A stretch of 64,000 bases of DNA from Thamnidium elegans (GCA_025201345.1 JAIXMG010000018.1:186001-250000); one strand, 5' to 3'; positions 47,495-58,982 are shown, counted from the first letter of the stretch. The notes: generated by a model not told the origin, from the letters alone. Made by a program: numbers and translations.

Positions 47495-49298
47495 AAATAA
47501 AAAGTGATGTAATTGGACACACTGTACAGTTTGTTTCAAGTTGTGTTTATTATTGACAATTTTCCCTGTCATATTGCTAATGTAAAGGTGATTGGACCAA
47601 GTTACCGAAATACACTTTCTACGCAAAAAAAAAAAAAAAAAAAAAAAAAAACTTTAATAGAATGGGACCCTAATTCTATCAAACATAGACAAGGGTTTTT
47701 TATGCAGATTCTATTGAATCATGTTTAAATAATTTTGAAGCGGCGTAACCATGGTTTTTGGCGCCCCAATTGTACCGTGTTTTTTCGCGCAGTATTGGGG
47801 TTGGGGTACTAAAGTACAATGCAATATGCAAAAATGTTAATAGAAGTTTTTTTTTGTTTACGTATGTATGACAAGGATACACAATATGTCTGTGAAGAAT
47901 ATGACCAATGTATTCTATATAGTAAATGTTTACCGTAAAACTTTATATTTTCTCAACGAGGTAAAGAGATCTATTTTTCATATAACTTTACAAGGTTGTA
48001 CCAAGTACACAATAATAGGGTTGGGACGTTCAGGACAAGCATGTCGTCCTATACCCCGTGATACGAAAGTTAGCCAATGATAATTACAGTAAACGGAAAC
48101 TTATTGTTCTCGGTCAAAGAGTGTTTTATTTTTATGACTGAATGGTTTCTTTTTCTTACATGTCATTTACATTATGCTAAGTATCGTCATTTTGGAGAAT
48201 ATGTTAATTTTATTATTATCAAATCTTTTTGGATATAATTGGAAAGAAACTCATATTATTTCGTACATGGAATAGGTTGGTGAAACATGGAAATCATCTT
48301 GTAACAGGGATTACTATCATCAGCATAGAAAATAAAAAAAAAGAGCCATATTATTTATATTACTATCCGTCATCATCATCATCAGATTATTTTTTTAGTG
48401 TATGTATATTAATGATCGCTGTTAGAACGTAAAAGAAGAAGAAGAAACTGTCGCTGTTGAATTATATGTTGCTGAATTATAATGTAATTACCTAGTACAG
48501 AGTTGTGCATTCTCCAGGATAAAATGCTTCATATTGTTTATTTAATAAATGATCGTAACTATAGATTGTGCACACTTTTTTTTTTTAGGTTCTATCTAAT
48601 CAGTAACTAAATATACCGAACAAGTGGTCTTTATCAAATAGATATGTGTTCAATTGCGATTGAAGCAGTTATACCATGTATATATACAATTTAATTAAAC
48701 GATGATTTTACACATGATTTAAATATATGTATCCAATATGACGGAGAAAGACGGATGATGATGAAAAAAGGGGGAGTTGGGTTAAGTAGGCATACAAACA
48801 ATTAAGAATAATAAATCTATTAGGGTAAAAAAATACAAGATGTAGAGATATGAGTAATATCTGCTTTCAAGTCTAACTCCGAAGAGAAATACCCCACTTT
48901 TTTCTATTTTAGCGGAGAAAAGTTCAAACTCTCACGATTCTTTAGGTTTCAGTTTGCAAGTAAAAAGGGATTGCAGTGTATAAACGTAATAACAAACTGT
49001 ACCAATAGAATACATCAAAAGGCTTTAAAGATATACTGGTTTAGAATAGCTAAGAGCTAAACGACAAATGGAATGCAGCTATGTTTTAGGTCCAGAACAA
49101 ACCATCTAAAAATGGTTATAGCAGGTAACTCAAAAAAAAAAAAAAAACTTTTTTTATAAATGGTCACATTTTATTAATGTGCTAATTCGTATATAAAGGG
49201 GGACATCCCTTACCTTTTAGCTTGTCCGACATCATACTTCTTTTACTCTATCTTTTTCTTCTTTTTTATATATATATATATATAAAGAAAAGGTTAAA
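47495..49298. other. 1.8 kb intergenic region with possible element relic
   Basis: No gene is supported. At 47540-47720 the plus strand reads VVFIIDNFPCHIANVKV and IEWDPNSIKHRQGF, broken by an A-run; the IIDN string is weakly reminiscent of a transposase. At 47757-47812 a GC-richer imperfect inverted repeat (GGCGCCCCAATTGTACC ... GGGGTTGGGGTAC) stands out. The remainder is AT-rich. Confidence 0.35.
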
Positions 49299-49756
49299 AT
49301 GATTTCTTCTACATCTATTTCATCCCCTATTGTTAAAACTATTCCCAACAATGACCAATATACCTCTATTCCTCATTTCCCTGCTTGTTTGGGTGGTGAA
49401 TGGAAAAACCTTGTAAAGACTCCTTATCTCAAGACAACAATGAAATTTAGAGCTGGTACATCATTGGTAAGCTATTACTATTTTGACTAAAATTATGTTT
49501 TTTGTTTACTAATAAATCATCTGTATTTGTGTAGCCTCCTCACCATTTCCCTACAATGTCCCGTATTACTGTCCACTCTGGCTCTATTCAAATCGATGAC
49601 TTACAAACAAGTCAAGCCTATATTTTACATGCTAATGATGACTGTGTTATTCCTGCTTTACTAGTACATGAAATTCAATTCTTGCAAGACGTAGAATTCG
49701 AATTTGAATTAAATTCAAATGAAATGATCATCTATTGGGATTTTGAAGAGCGTTAA
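49299..49756 (+). CDS. Small cupin-like protein, 129 residues
   Basis: Two exons (49299-49466, 49535-49756) join in phase. The text shows PACLGGEWKNLVKTPYLK, KFRAGTSLPPHHFPTMSR, then HSGSIQIDDLQ, AYILHANDDCVIPALLVHEI and QDVEFEFELN. The order hydrophobic strand, His-rich turn (PPHHFP), Gly-Ser-containing strand, P-A-L-L-V-H turn is that of a single cupin barrel, so a cupin fold is proposed. No enzyme class can be given. A strong T/A-rich core promoter with TATATATATA precedes it by 20 bases. Confidence 0.65.
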
Positions 49757-49840
49757 AAAAAAAATCTAACCAATTTGATATTTTTTATTTTTTTAACTGT
49801 ACAGAGCCCTTATTATATTTACCCTTTTTCACTTATATTT

Positions 49841-49902
<62 letters not shown>

Positions 49903-50117
49903 CATACATTAGTACTTCTTGATTCTTTATTTATAATTTTTTTTAATTTTAAATAATCAAAAAAAAAGAATTCAACATTTTTTTATTACACAAAAAAGTT
50001 TTTTTTTGGCGGGCTTTGTACAGGTTTTCCAATGATTGGCTTTCTTTAAATGTAATCAAATCATCTTGTCCTTTTTCTTTGTTCCTCTTTTTTCCCCATT
50101 CTCATCAATATTGAACC
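49757..50117. other. Intergenic with CA microsatellite
   Basis: Spacer between the cupin-like gene and the Clr2-like gene. No gene is seen beyond the microsatellite. Confidence 0.5.
49843..49899. repeat. (AC)n microsatellite, about 28 units
   Basis: Uninterrupted alternating A and C for about 57 bases. A shorter CA tract occurs in the first intron of the LIM-binding gene (33823-33847). Confidence 0.95.
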
Positions 50118-50361
50118 ATGAATCGCAGTAATGACGAAGCATTCGAACTAACTCTGGCCAAGCAAAAGCCAGGATATTCTTTTATTGAACCGCCTTTATT
50201 TAGCGATGTAAAAGAACCTCGAAAAAAAGACAAGGGCATTTTAATAACTGACATGAATCTACTTTCAAGAAAGCAAGGAATGCTTCATGTTTTAGGAAAA
50301 GCACTATTCGAGCATAGGAATGGTTTCAAAAAAGGTATAGCGTTATTTTTTTGCTCTGTAC

Positions 50362-50392
<31 letters not shown>

Positions 50393-50410
50393 CATATATA
50401 TATTTTTTTG

Positions 50411-50446
<36 letters not shown>

Positions 50447-50911
50447 GCGCTTATATTGACTGAGGAAACTATAGAAAGCATCTTACTTTCTCAATTGCCA
50501 AAAGGCTATACAATAAGATATAATAAGAGTAAACGCACTTATTATATTATAGGTCATCCAGGTGGACATATTTTGAATACAGGTATAAAGTCGTTGTTGT
50601 TGTTGTTATTGTTGTTGTAAATACTGCATATATTGTACATGTATACTTATACACTGAATATAGCCATGTTTGTACCTCATTTAATTTGGCTTGAAATGGC
50701 ATCCAGTGAATGCGAGTGTCTTTGTACAGCCTGTCATTTACCCTCTTTAAATCCAAACTCTATATCCTTAATCAGCGATTTACCAAGTTTAGCGCATGAA
50801 ATCGAGAATTTCACAATTGAGTCGTTTAAAGTACTTCAAAGTGTAGTTATTAAACCACCAGATGATATATACTGTAAATCGTTTATTGTATCCTTACCGA
50901 GAAACGGATAG
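50118..50911 (+). CDS. Clr2-like (cryptic loci regulator 2, N-terminal type) domain protein
   Basis: Three exons (50118-50334, 50475-50582, 50664-50911) join to 190 residues. The central part reads LLSQLPKGYTIRYNKSKRTY, YIIGHPGGHILNTAMFVPHL, IWLEMASSECECLCTACHLP. The pattern LPxGY, GHPxG, an F-x-x-H-L-x-W-L helix and a final C-x-C-x-x-C is that of the transcription-silencing Clr2 N-terminal domain. In fission yeast Clr2 is part of the SHREC deacetylase-remodeller complex. This protein is much shorter and lacks the later Clr2 domains, so its function is open. The acceptor of exon 2 was set at ACTATAG because only this keeps phase. The first intron contains an A-run longer than 25 bases. Confidence 0.7.
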
Positions 50912-51599
50912 AGACGAACCCACCTGTTGAATACCTGTAAATTGATTGGTATATAATAAACTGCTTACGCTATTTATAAAAAGTATGGTCATTACATGTA
51001 TGTTTGTGTCTACGGGAAGGATAAGAAAAGGCAAAAAGCGCATGAGTATACACGAATAATGAGTTGCATAAATGCCACGCCTGCTCTTTAATCTCTCTCA
51101 GCTTTGTGCCGGGTTTTTTTTTGGTGATAGGTAATTTAGTTGTACACATGATAATGAACTATAAGGCTTATCCTTAGATCTTGTACCTGTTTTTTATTAA
51201 TTTTTTTTCCGTTTCAAATCTAAAATGCTATTTTCCACAACGTATAACTACACGGATATATAAAAATAATTATTTCGCTTGTTAATTATATTACACGAAC
51301 AAATCTCAAATTTTCAAGAAACTATCTTTTTTTTTTTAGCATTCACGGCCGAATACCTCTATTATAGCTGTGTATATATACAGTATTTAAGCCCTTAAAA
51401 TATATTATTTTTTCATCCGTATACTCGAACCTTTAGTTATACGCGTATCCAAGGTAAAAAAAAACCCAGTACATGCCAGTGACCGTTTTATGTTGCTATG
51501 AATATCAATAAGTAGACAATTAAAAAAAAAAAAGGCTACGTGGTACAGTATTTTTTTTTCCCTTTTTCTATTGTTATAAAACTACCTCTTCAATCGACT
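50912..51599. other. Intergenic
   Basis: No gene is seen. A GGTTCGAG-like string (minus strand, about 51427) is not part of a tRNA fold. Confidence 0.5.
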
Positions 51600-52367
51600 A
51601 TGGCTATAACAAAATCTACACGTAGAAGGAGGGTTGGTCGTCGAACTCCATCACCAACGTCTAGGCGTGAAAAAAGGATAGCGTTAAAGAAAGAACGGGT
51701 ACCTTCCATAATGACAAGCTTGGATAATTCACCTGTCCCTGTAGAAACGCCCATTGAACCTATCCCAGCTACAATAAACACCCCCTCATCTTTACCAAAG
51801 CGGTCGATTCGAGCAGCTTCCGAGGCCATTACGAAAAGAGAGCAAGAAAAGAAACGTGTCAATGATGAGCTCTCTCCTGTTTCATCGCCACTTCCTTCTT
51901 CGACCGAAAAGAAACCAGCGTTAAAGAAAAAGAGAAAGCTAAACACGAAAAAGGTAGTGACGGTGCCTAGTTCTACTTCATCTCCTGATGAGTTAGGATT
52001 AGAGAATACATCGGTAGATAGCTACTCTAAATATTTAAACCCAAAAGAAGGCCGTGTTGCGCCTATTGTAATTGATATCAAGAAACGTAAAATGGTACAA
52101 CGAAATAATGTAGATGCGGGACCATCGACAAGTAATGTACCTATACATAATCAGTTCGATTCGCTCGATCTCAGCCACCATTCAATCATACCAAACGCAA
52201 GTTATGTAGCACATATTTCGCTAAAACGAAAATTATCTGTTACAAGCACTGTCAATGGGGATTCCGACGATAGTAGTGTTCTATCTGTAAAAGACGATTC
52301 ATCTGATGAATATTTTGACGCATTATCAGAATTTGAAGACGAAATAATGGAAGGCGTATCTCAATAA
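51600..52367 (+). CDS. Basic, disordered, probably nuclear protein, 255 residues
   Basis: Single exon. It begins MAITKSTRRRRVGRRTPSP, continues with Lys/Arg clusters alternating with Ser/Pro stretches (RSIRAASEAITKREQEKKR; KKPALKKKRKLNTKK), and ends in an acidic segment (DDSSDEYFDALSEFEDEI). There are several SP/TP sites and nuclear-signal-like clusters. No fold or family is recognised. The start at 51600 is the first Met not preceded by AT-rich hydrophobic text. Codon use and length support a real gene. Confidence 0.65.
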   Translation: MAITKSTRRRRVGRRTPSPTSRREKRIALKKERVPSIMTSLDNSPVPVETPIEPIPATINTPSSLPKRSIRAASEAITKREQEKKRVNDELSPVSSPLPSSTEKKPALKKKRKLNTKKVVTVPSSTSSPDELGLENTSVDSYSKYLNPKEGRVAPIVIDIKKRKMVQRNNVDAGPSTSNVPIHNQFDSLDLSHHSIIPNASYVAHISLKRKLSVTSTVNGDSDDSSVLSVKDDSSDEYFDALSEFEDEIMEGVSQ

Positions 52368-52559
52368 TCTAAGTTTAATAAATAAGGAAATATATATACA
52401 CTTTTTTGAATAGTTTTTTATAATATATATGTATGTATATATATGACGGTTCTTTATTTAAAAGTATTCTTGATAAATATCAGTTGGTATGATAAGCCAA
52501 GTGGAAAAAGGAAATAAAGTATTAAATAAATGCAAAATAAACAAATAAACAAATTATAC

Positions 52560-54101
52560 TTATTCCTCTTCTTCTTCTTCTTCAAATTCATAATCTTCCT
52601 CATACTCTTCATCTAATATCTCAGCAGAGGCTTCTTGATATTGTTGGTACTCAGAAACAAGATCATTCATATTGGATTCAGCTTCAGTAAACTCCATTTC
52701 ATCCATGCCTTCACCAGTATACCAATGCATAAAAGCTTTTCTTCTAAACATGGCAGTGAACTGATCATTAACACGCTTAAATAATTCTTGAATAGCAGTG
52801 CTGTTACCAATAAATGTACCAGACATTTTGAAACCGACAGGAGGGATATCGCAAAGAGAAGTCTTGACACTGTTGGGAATCCATTCAACAAAGTAAGAAG
52901 AATTTTTTTGCTGTACAGCCAACATTTGATTCTCAACTTCCTTAGTAGAAAGACGACCACGGAAGATGGTAGCAACAGTTAAATAACGACCATGGCGAGG
53001 ATCTGAAGCAGCCATCATGTTACGAGCATCAAACATTTGGGCTGTTAATTCAGGAACACTCAAGTTACGGTACTGTTGAGAGCCGAAGGCAGTGAGAGGA
53101 GCAAAACCAACCATAAAGAAATGAAGACGCGGGAATGGAACCATGTTAACAAATGTCTTTCTTAAATCAGAATTTAATTGACCGGGGAAACGCAAACTGG
53201 TAGATACACCAGACATGACAGCAGAAACTAATTGGTTCAAATCTCCATAATCAGGGTTTGTCAACTTGAGTGTTCTAAAGCAAATATCGTAAAGAGCTTC
53301 ATTGTCAATACAAAAAGTAGCATCACAATTTTCAACTAATTGATGTACAGTCAAGACAGCATTGTAAGGTTCGACAACGGTATCAGATACTTTAGGAGAA
53401 GGTACAACAGAATAAGTACAAAGCATACGATCAGGATACTCTTCACGGATTTTGGAGAGCAAAAGAGAACCCATACCAGAGCCAGTACCACCACCAAGAG
53501 AATGACAAAGTTGGAAACCTTGTAAACAATCAGTATGTTCTGCTTCTTTACGAATAATATCTAGAACAGATTCAACTAATTCTGCACCTTCGGTATAATA
53601 ACCTTTAGCCCAAGAATTACCAGCACCTGACTGACCAAAAATAAAATTATCGGGACGATATAATTGACCATATGTACTACCGCGAATAGCGTCCATAGTA
53701 GCGGGTTCAAGGTCAACTAAAACGGCTCTAAATTTGATTTTTTAAGGATCAAAAAAGAACAATTTATGTTATTTGGTATCTTTCTTATTTTATATATTTT
53801 ACCTGGGCACGTATTTTCCTGTTGATCCCTCGTTGTAATAAACATTAATACGCTCCAGTTGTAAATCATTGTCACCAGCATAGGCACCAGTTGAATCAAT
53901 ACCGTGTTCTTGACTGATAGTTTCCCAAAATTTTTGACCAATCTATCTATCGTGATAAATATCTTATATTTCTTTTTTTCTTTTTCTTTTTATGTACCTG
54001 ATTACCACATTGACCTAAATGCAAGATGAGTTAAAAATGAAGTCGACTATTGTAGTTGCTGTTTAGTACTTACCAGCTTGAACGTGAATAATTTCTCTCA
54101 T
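52560..54101 (-). CDS. TUB2: Beta-tubulin
   Basis: Start at 54101: [10 protein letters not shown] is a 28-nt exon, followed by a 17-nt micro-exon (QCGNQ) and further exons, for a total of 450 residues. The tubulin signature GGGTGSGMG lies at residues 140-148, [12 protein letters not shown] and [17 protein letters not shown] are intact, and the acidic tail ends in a run of Glu. With standard numbering (no gap relative to the Aspergillus protein up to residue 200) residue 165 is Cys, 167 is Tyr and 198 is Ala ([20 protein letters not shown]). Filamentous ascomycetes have Ala165, Phe167 and Glu198. Tyr167 and Ala198 are changes that give benzimidazole resistance in those fungi. The start includes the MREI autoregulation tetrapeptide. 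Confidence 0.97.
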
Positions 54102-54433
54102 ACTTTAATAATAATAATAAAAAAAAGGTTTTAAAAAAAAAGAGAAAGAAAAAGAAAAAAGAAAAAAAAAAGGCGCTGTTCTTTGTTTCTTTAGAAAGAA
54201 AAAAAAAGGAGATAAATTAGCCAAGTACTCTATATACAAGTTCTACTTCCAAAAACAAAAGCTTGAGCGGGTCGGAGACTTAAATCTATTGCATCCTATA
54301 AGGCTTTCCCCTCTTTAGGAAGATCAACAAATGAAGTACTCTTTAAACTTCCCCAAAAGGCTGAATTTTAAATATGAAGAGTACCGCCTTTTAATTCAGG
54401 AGGTTGTGACCCTTATCAACGCCATTGATACAC

Positions 54434-54480
<47 letters not shown>

Positions 54481-55688
54481 TGTTCATGTACCACTTGTTT
54501 ACGTGTAAAAGCTATATATGCTTCTTTTTTTTTTCTCAGTTGCGTATTTCTTATATAATATATTTAATTCACGTGTTTTGTAACTGAGAACATATTGGGT
54601 TGGATACTAAAATGTTAGTACGTTCTTCCGTTGTTACAGTCATTTCACTGCCGACTTAAGGATTTAGTGATAAAAAGTGAGGAGCGTAAAAGTGCTTTTT
54701 ATAAAAAAAAAAAACGGACATGTATGAATTAGGACGTATTTGACCAAAAATTAATCTTATTGGAGTCTACTTATTTCGCAAATTAATCTATGTGGAGTCA
54801 GATATATATTTTTATGGTTTAACAAAACTCTTTTAAAAAAAGAAGCTTTTTTATTATTAATGAAGAGAAATGGTCCACAGATCTACATAGACTACGAAGG
54901 AGGCGGAAGAGCGGCACACCTTGGACAGTTTCTGAATAACTTGAATGAGAGTTTGAATACAGACAAACCAGCTATTTATTTTCAAGTAGCTATATAACAC
55001 CGGCAGGGTAACGAGTGTCACTAGCTACTATACAACGACTTAATATATAGGCGAATTTGGTACCCATAAGTAAATCATTCCTTGAACAAAATAGCCATCA
55101 TGATGACAGCTATCTTATATTTAACATCTGTTTACATGGTTTAAATATTAGATGATGGATTAAAATGATATTTGCGTTTCAATACTTTACCTTGTAACTG
55201 TACAAGACGTTATTTACGCTGACTGTTTAAGCCTTTATAATGCAACAGTAATAATGATCAGTCCTTTGATCTTCTTGCAGATTGGAATAACTATATGTGA
55301 CACTTACCAGCATAATGAGACTTTCCTCCCAAAGGCTTCTTGATGAATTGATTAGAAGTTGTTGTCTAAAGAAAAAAAAAAAGAAAAGAAAATAGACATT
55401 TTGACCACACTTTTATATCTTTTTTGTAAACCCATGCAAATGCAGTCGAGAAAATCAATATAACAACTATCAACTATATTGAGTTGTATATTTGTGTGAG
55501 AGAAAAGCAGTAACTTAAAATTACTGCATATAAAAAAGATAAAGGGGGGGAAGGCGAAAAGGGAGTAAACGATGTCAATTAAGCTTTTTTTTTTAAAAAA
55601 AAAAAATGCAAGATACGGTAATGTATAATTCAGTTTTATTCTATAAGAAAAAAAAAAAGGTGTGTATGTGTGTGTATATTTATATAAA
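54102..55688. other. 1.6 kb intergenic region with A42 tract and small exon-like pieces
   Basis: A run of about 42 A lies at 54437-54478. A 45-codon plus-strand frame at 54860-54997 (MKRNGPQIYIDYEGGG start) is less AT-rich than its surroundings. On the minus strand 55310-55369 reads TSNQFIKKPLGGKSHYAG between a good acceptor (TTCTTTAG) and a good donor (GTAAGT), then joins in phase to a short tail ending near 55239. No Met-bearing exon was found, so neither piece is called as a gene. Confidence 0.35.
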
Positions 55689-56396
55689 TTAATAGTTGGC
55701 AGACATTTGTTGACAAGACTTGAGAGCTTCAAGATACCATTGACAAGAACCAAAGTCGTTGTTGTTGGTTTCAAGACAGTTGGTGAAAGCCTTAGCATCA
55801 GCCTCACAAGCATTGGCAGCAGGGGCAGCTTGGAATTGTTGATATTGAGGTTGTTGATATTGTTGTTGAGGAGGAGCTTGTTGTTGTTGTTGTTGCTCAG
55901 GTTCAGAAGATGATCCACCAAAGAGAGAAGAAACACCATTGGCCTTTTTGATATTGTGTATATTAGCTTTTTATGTTTTTTTTTAATAAGAATATTAAAT
56001 ACTTACTAAAGTATGACCAACAGCAGAACCAACAGCAACACCAGCAGCAGTAGTAGCCACTAATTAAAAACCATATGAGTATACTTTTCGTACCCCTGAA
56101 TTATAACCTTTTTTTATACTTACTTTGGGCGAACATACCAGGTTGTTGAGGAGCGGCTTGGCCAATAGCAGAGGGAGGAGCAGGAGCAGGAGCCATGGCA
56201 GTTTGAGGGGCTGCAGGTCTAGGGGCTGCAGGAGGGGCAGCTTGACGAGTAGGCATGGTGTGGGCTTGGCGGGTTTGTTGAGCAGTAGCAGGGCGTTGAG
56301 CGGGAGCAGCACGTCTAGACTAATTATCAATATAAATATTAGTATATACATTCAATTCATTCTTCTTTCGTTTTGTATATTTACTTGGCGAGCCAT
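55689..56396 (-). CDS. MIX17: MIX17/CHCHD2-CHCHD10-like twin-CX9C protein
   Basis: Start at 56396: a 12-nt first exon (MARQ), then SRRAAPAQRPATAQQTRQ, an Ala/Pro-rich region, AAGVAVGSAVGHTL (Gly/Ala hydrophobic helix), a Gln-rich linker, and the CHCH domain with CEADAKAFTNCLETNNNDF, CQWYLEALKSCQQM. The two C-x9-C pairs are complete. The last residues are SANY before TAA at 55689. The family acts in the mitochondrial intermembrane space, imported through Mia40, with roles in respiration and cristae; human CHCHD2 can also act in the nucleus. The Arg-rich N-terminus fits mitochondrial targeting. Confidence 0.92.
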
Positions 56397-56919
56397 TTTC
56401 AATTATAATTTATAGTTTTGGGGAAAACAGAAAAAGATTACCAAGATTCGAAAGTTTTTTTTTTTTATTACAGTTTTACGCCAGTCACGTAACAGGGTTG
56501 TTTGAGGATATACCTTTAAGCGAAGTGTTTGTATGTGTGTGTATAAGAAGAGCTGAATTTTAATTATTTTGACTTGTTCTTTTTTATTAAATCCAAAAGA
56601 ACGTTATTTCCCGAAATAGGTTAGTAAAATGAACAAAGACAATAAGTGTAAGTGTATTTAATTTGAAAAAAGAGATACGAGTATTTTAAATAAATGACTA
56701 ACATTGTACATGTGCGCATGAATTTATTTAATAGGACCATATTATGTTTAGAGGCAAGGAAATTGTTGTAACACACACAATGCCCTTCAAATGAAAATGC
56801 GACGATCCAATATGACTCAATCGAAATTCAATTCGGTGAAATAATAAATGACTCTCATTCCACTAGTTTTCTTTTTTTTTTTTTTCTTCTTCTTCCTCTT
56901 TATTATTATAAACCAAAAT
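56397..56919. other. Divergent intergenic region MIX17/kinase
   Basis: 523 bases between divergent starts of two mitochondrial protein genes. CT-rich DNA precedes the kinase start. No specific site is identified. Confidence 0.4.
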
Positions 56920-58559
56920 ATGTCTGTTAGAAAGCTATTATCCCGTCAACTTTATATCGCTACTAGCAAACGTTTATTTACTAGTAATATACCAAAGTAT
57001 GTTATAACCAAAGCACCTATATCTACTACCAATGCACCTAAGATTGAAGTACCTCGAACTGCTCGTCTAGATTCAATACAAAGTAACTCGCCCTATCATT
57101 TCTATCAAAACAAGGTATTGGAAGAATATACAGCTCAGCCAGTTAACGCTAGTACATTACGTCAGTTTATCTTTTTCGGCAGACAAATGAATACGGACCG
57201 TCTTATCAAGTCTGCTAACTGGGTACGTAATGAACTACTAGTACGTTTAGCTCATCGCATTCGCGATTTCCAACAATTACCTTTTTTTGTTGGTACCAAC
57301 CCTCATGTCGAATACGTCTATAAACTCTATTGGGGTGCATTTGAGTCCTTACGTCAATTCCCAGCTATTGCCACACAAGATGACAATGTTCGGTTTTGTG
57401 AATTACTAAACAACTTGTTAGAAGACGGGTTGTTGGTTTTACCAAAGTTAGCGCTTGGATTAAGTGAAAGCTCTGCTTATTATCCACCGGATCAAAAGGA
57501 TCTAGACAAATTTTTAAATCGTATGCTGAGATCAAGGATATCTCGAAGAATATTAGCCGAACAACATTTGGCGTTAACAGAGGCTTGTGAACATGATTGG
57601 GATAAGCAAAGCGGGTTTGGTGATGGGTATGTAGGTATTATATTTGTACATTGTTCAGCACGTAATTTGGTAACAAGGGCAAAGAGTTTGGTATATCAGC
57701 ATATTCATCGATACCATGGAGATAAAGAAAGTAGTGAAGGGTTACCTGCTCCTGATATCGAAGTGAAGATTTTAGAACAGAATAATAGCAATAATGAAAA
57801 GAATGAGATTTTATTTGCTTATGTAAGCTGTGCATCTGTTTAGCATGTGATCCTAGTTATTAAGTATATATTATTATGTAGGTTCCGGAACAGTTGGAGT
57901 ATATTTTATACGAGTTGTTGGATAACGCTGTACGATTTACAATGAAAAAACATCCAGATGGAAACTATCCTCCTATTCAAGTAACAGTCAGTGCCAATGA
58001 CTCTGATGTTTATTTTAGAGTATCTGATCAAGGTGGTGGTATGACCAGAGAAAGATACGATTGTTTGTGGTCCTATCAAACTCGTGCTCAAAAAGGTGAT
58101 TTTGGGGATTTTAAACAAGTTCAAAAAGTACCCGTATCTATTGATGAACGAGCAAGTCAAGCATCTCAAATGGGGCATCAACATTTAGGTATTGGATTAA
58201 CCATGAGTAAAATATATTCTGAGTATTGGGGTGGAGAACTGCAAATTCTGACTATGGATGGCCATGGTACAGACGCCTATGTTCGTATTCCTAGACTAGG
58301 TACAAATACAGAGAATCTGGGTATTGAAAAACAAGCACATCCTGTGTTCCATAGCACCGCAAGATCTCACTCAATTGTTACAAATGCTTCAAAGAAGAAG
58401 GTGTCTTCATTAAAAGAAAAATCTAGAAAGGGATCTAAACCACCATTAGCAAATCAAAATATATACCTTTCTTCGGATCAACAATTGCTAGATACAAGTC
58501 TAACCTCTGATTCATTTAGTGGAAATGGATGGAGTGAAAGTCGTATCATTCAATCTTAA
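56920..58559 (+). CDS. Mitochondrial pyruvate/branched-chain dehydrogenase kinase family protein
   Basis: Two exons (56920-57822, 57882-58559) give 526 residues. A mitochondrial presequence (MSVRKLLSRQLYIATSKRLF) is followed by the all-helical N-terminal domain (STLRQFIFFGRQMNTDRLIK, ELLVRLAHRIRDFQQLPFFV, FCELLNNLLEDG). A GHKL ATPase follows, with N-box ELLDNAVRFTMKKH, G1 box VSDQGGGM and G2 region HLGIGLTMSKIYSEYWGGEL, then GHGTDAYVRIPRL. These kinases phosphorylate the E1-alpha subunit to switch off the pyruvate or branched-chain 2-oxoacid dehydrogenase complex. The N-box has Asp where most family members have Lys (E-x-x-K-N-A), closer to the bacterial histidine-kinase form. A Ser/Lys-rich tail of about 85 residues follows the catalytic domain. 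The start is MSVRKLL, not the upstream Met in poly-Phe text. Confidence 0.9.
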
Positions 58560-58982
58560 GAGAGAGAGAGCAAAAAAAAAAAAAAAAAAAATGTATATAA
58601 ATTTTCCACGGGATTATGTAGTGGTAATTACAAGCTATAGTGATTGAAGATAGGTGGATGGTCCTTCTTTACATTTATTGTATTAGGTGTGGAGGATATG
58701 ATCCATTATATGTATAGAAATATAAAATAATAGAACCTATTTTTTTTTTTTTTTTTACTGACGAATTAAATGATTGATAAATAAACAGTTTAAGGTTAAA
58801 AGCTTGACACTAGTAGATTCTATAAGTGTGGTAATATGTGCATACAAATGAAGTCATTTTTACTATTTTTAGTTAAAAATGTAGAAAGCATGATAATGTT
58901 AATATTATTACGTAGAAAGAAGTATATTCTTTTATGTACAATAGGTTTATTATTATTACTGGTAGCTATAAAGCTACTATAT
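58560..58982. other. Convergent intergenic region
   Basis: Shared 3' region of the kinase and the questin-oxidase-like gene, with A- and T-runs suitable for polyadenylation. No gene is seen. Confidence 0.5.

Noticed and set aside
47868..48432. Short plus-strand frames after MSH6
   Set aside because: No motif, poor start context and no splice signals joining them into a gene.
49843..49899. Periodic repeat considered as an array
   Set aside because: Simple dinucleotide microsatellite with no spacers; no CRISPR-like structure exists in this eukaryotic window.
51420..51440. GGTTCGAG string on the minus strand, like a tRNA B box
   Set aside because: No A box, anticodon stem or acceptor stem can be folded around it.
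54860..54997. 45-codon frame starting MKRNGPQIYIDYEGGG
   Set aside because: Composition looks coding but it is isolated, has no recognised motif and no joining exon; noted only within the intergenic entry.
55352..55939. Leu/Asn-rich 195-codon minus-strand frame
   Set aside because: Wrong frame over the MIX17 last exon (Gln repeats read as Asn/Leu) plus noncoding DNA.
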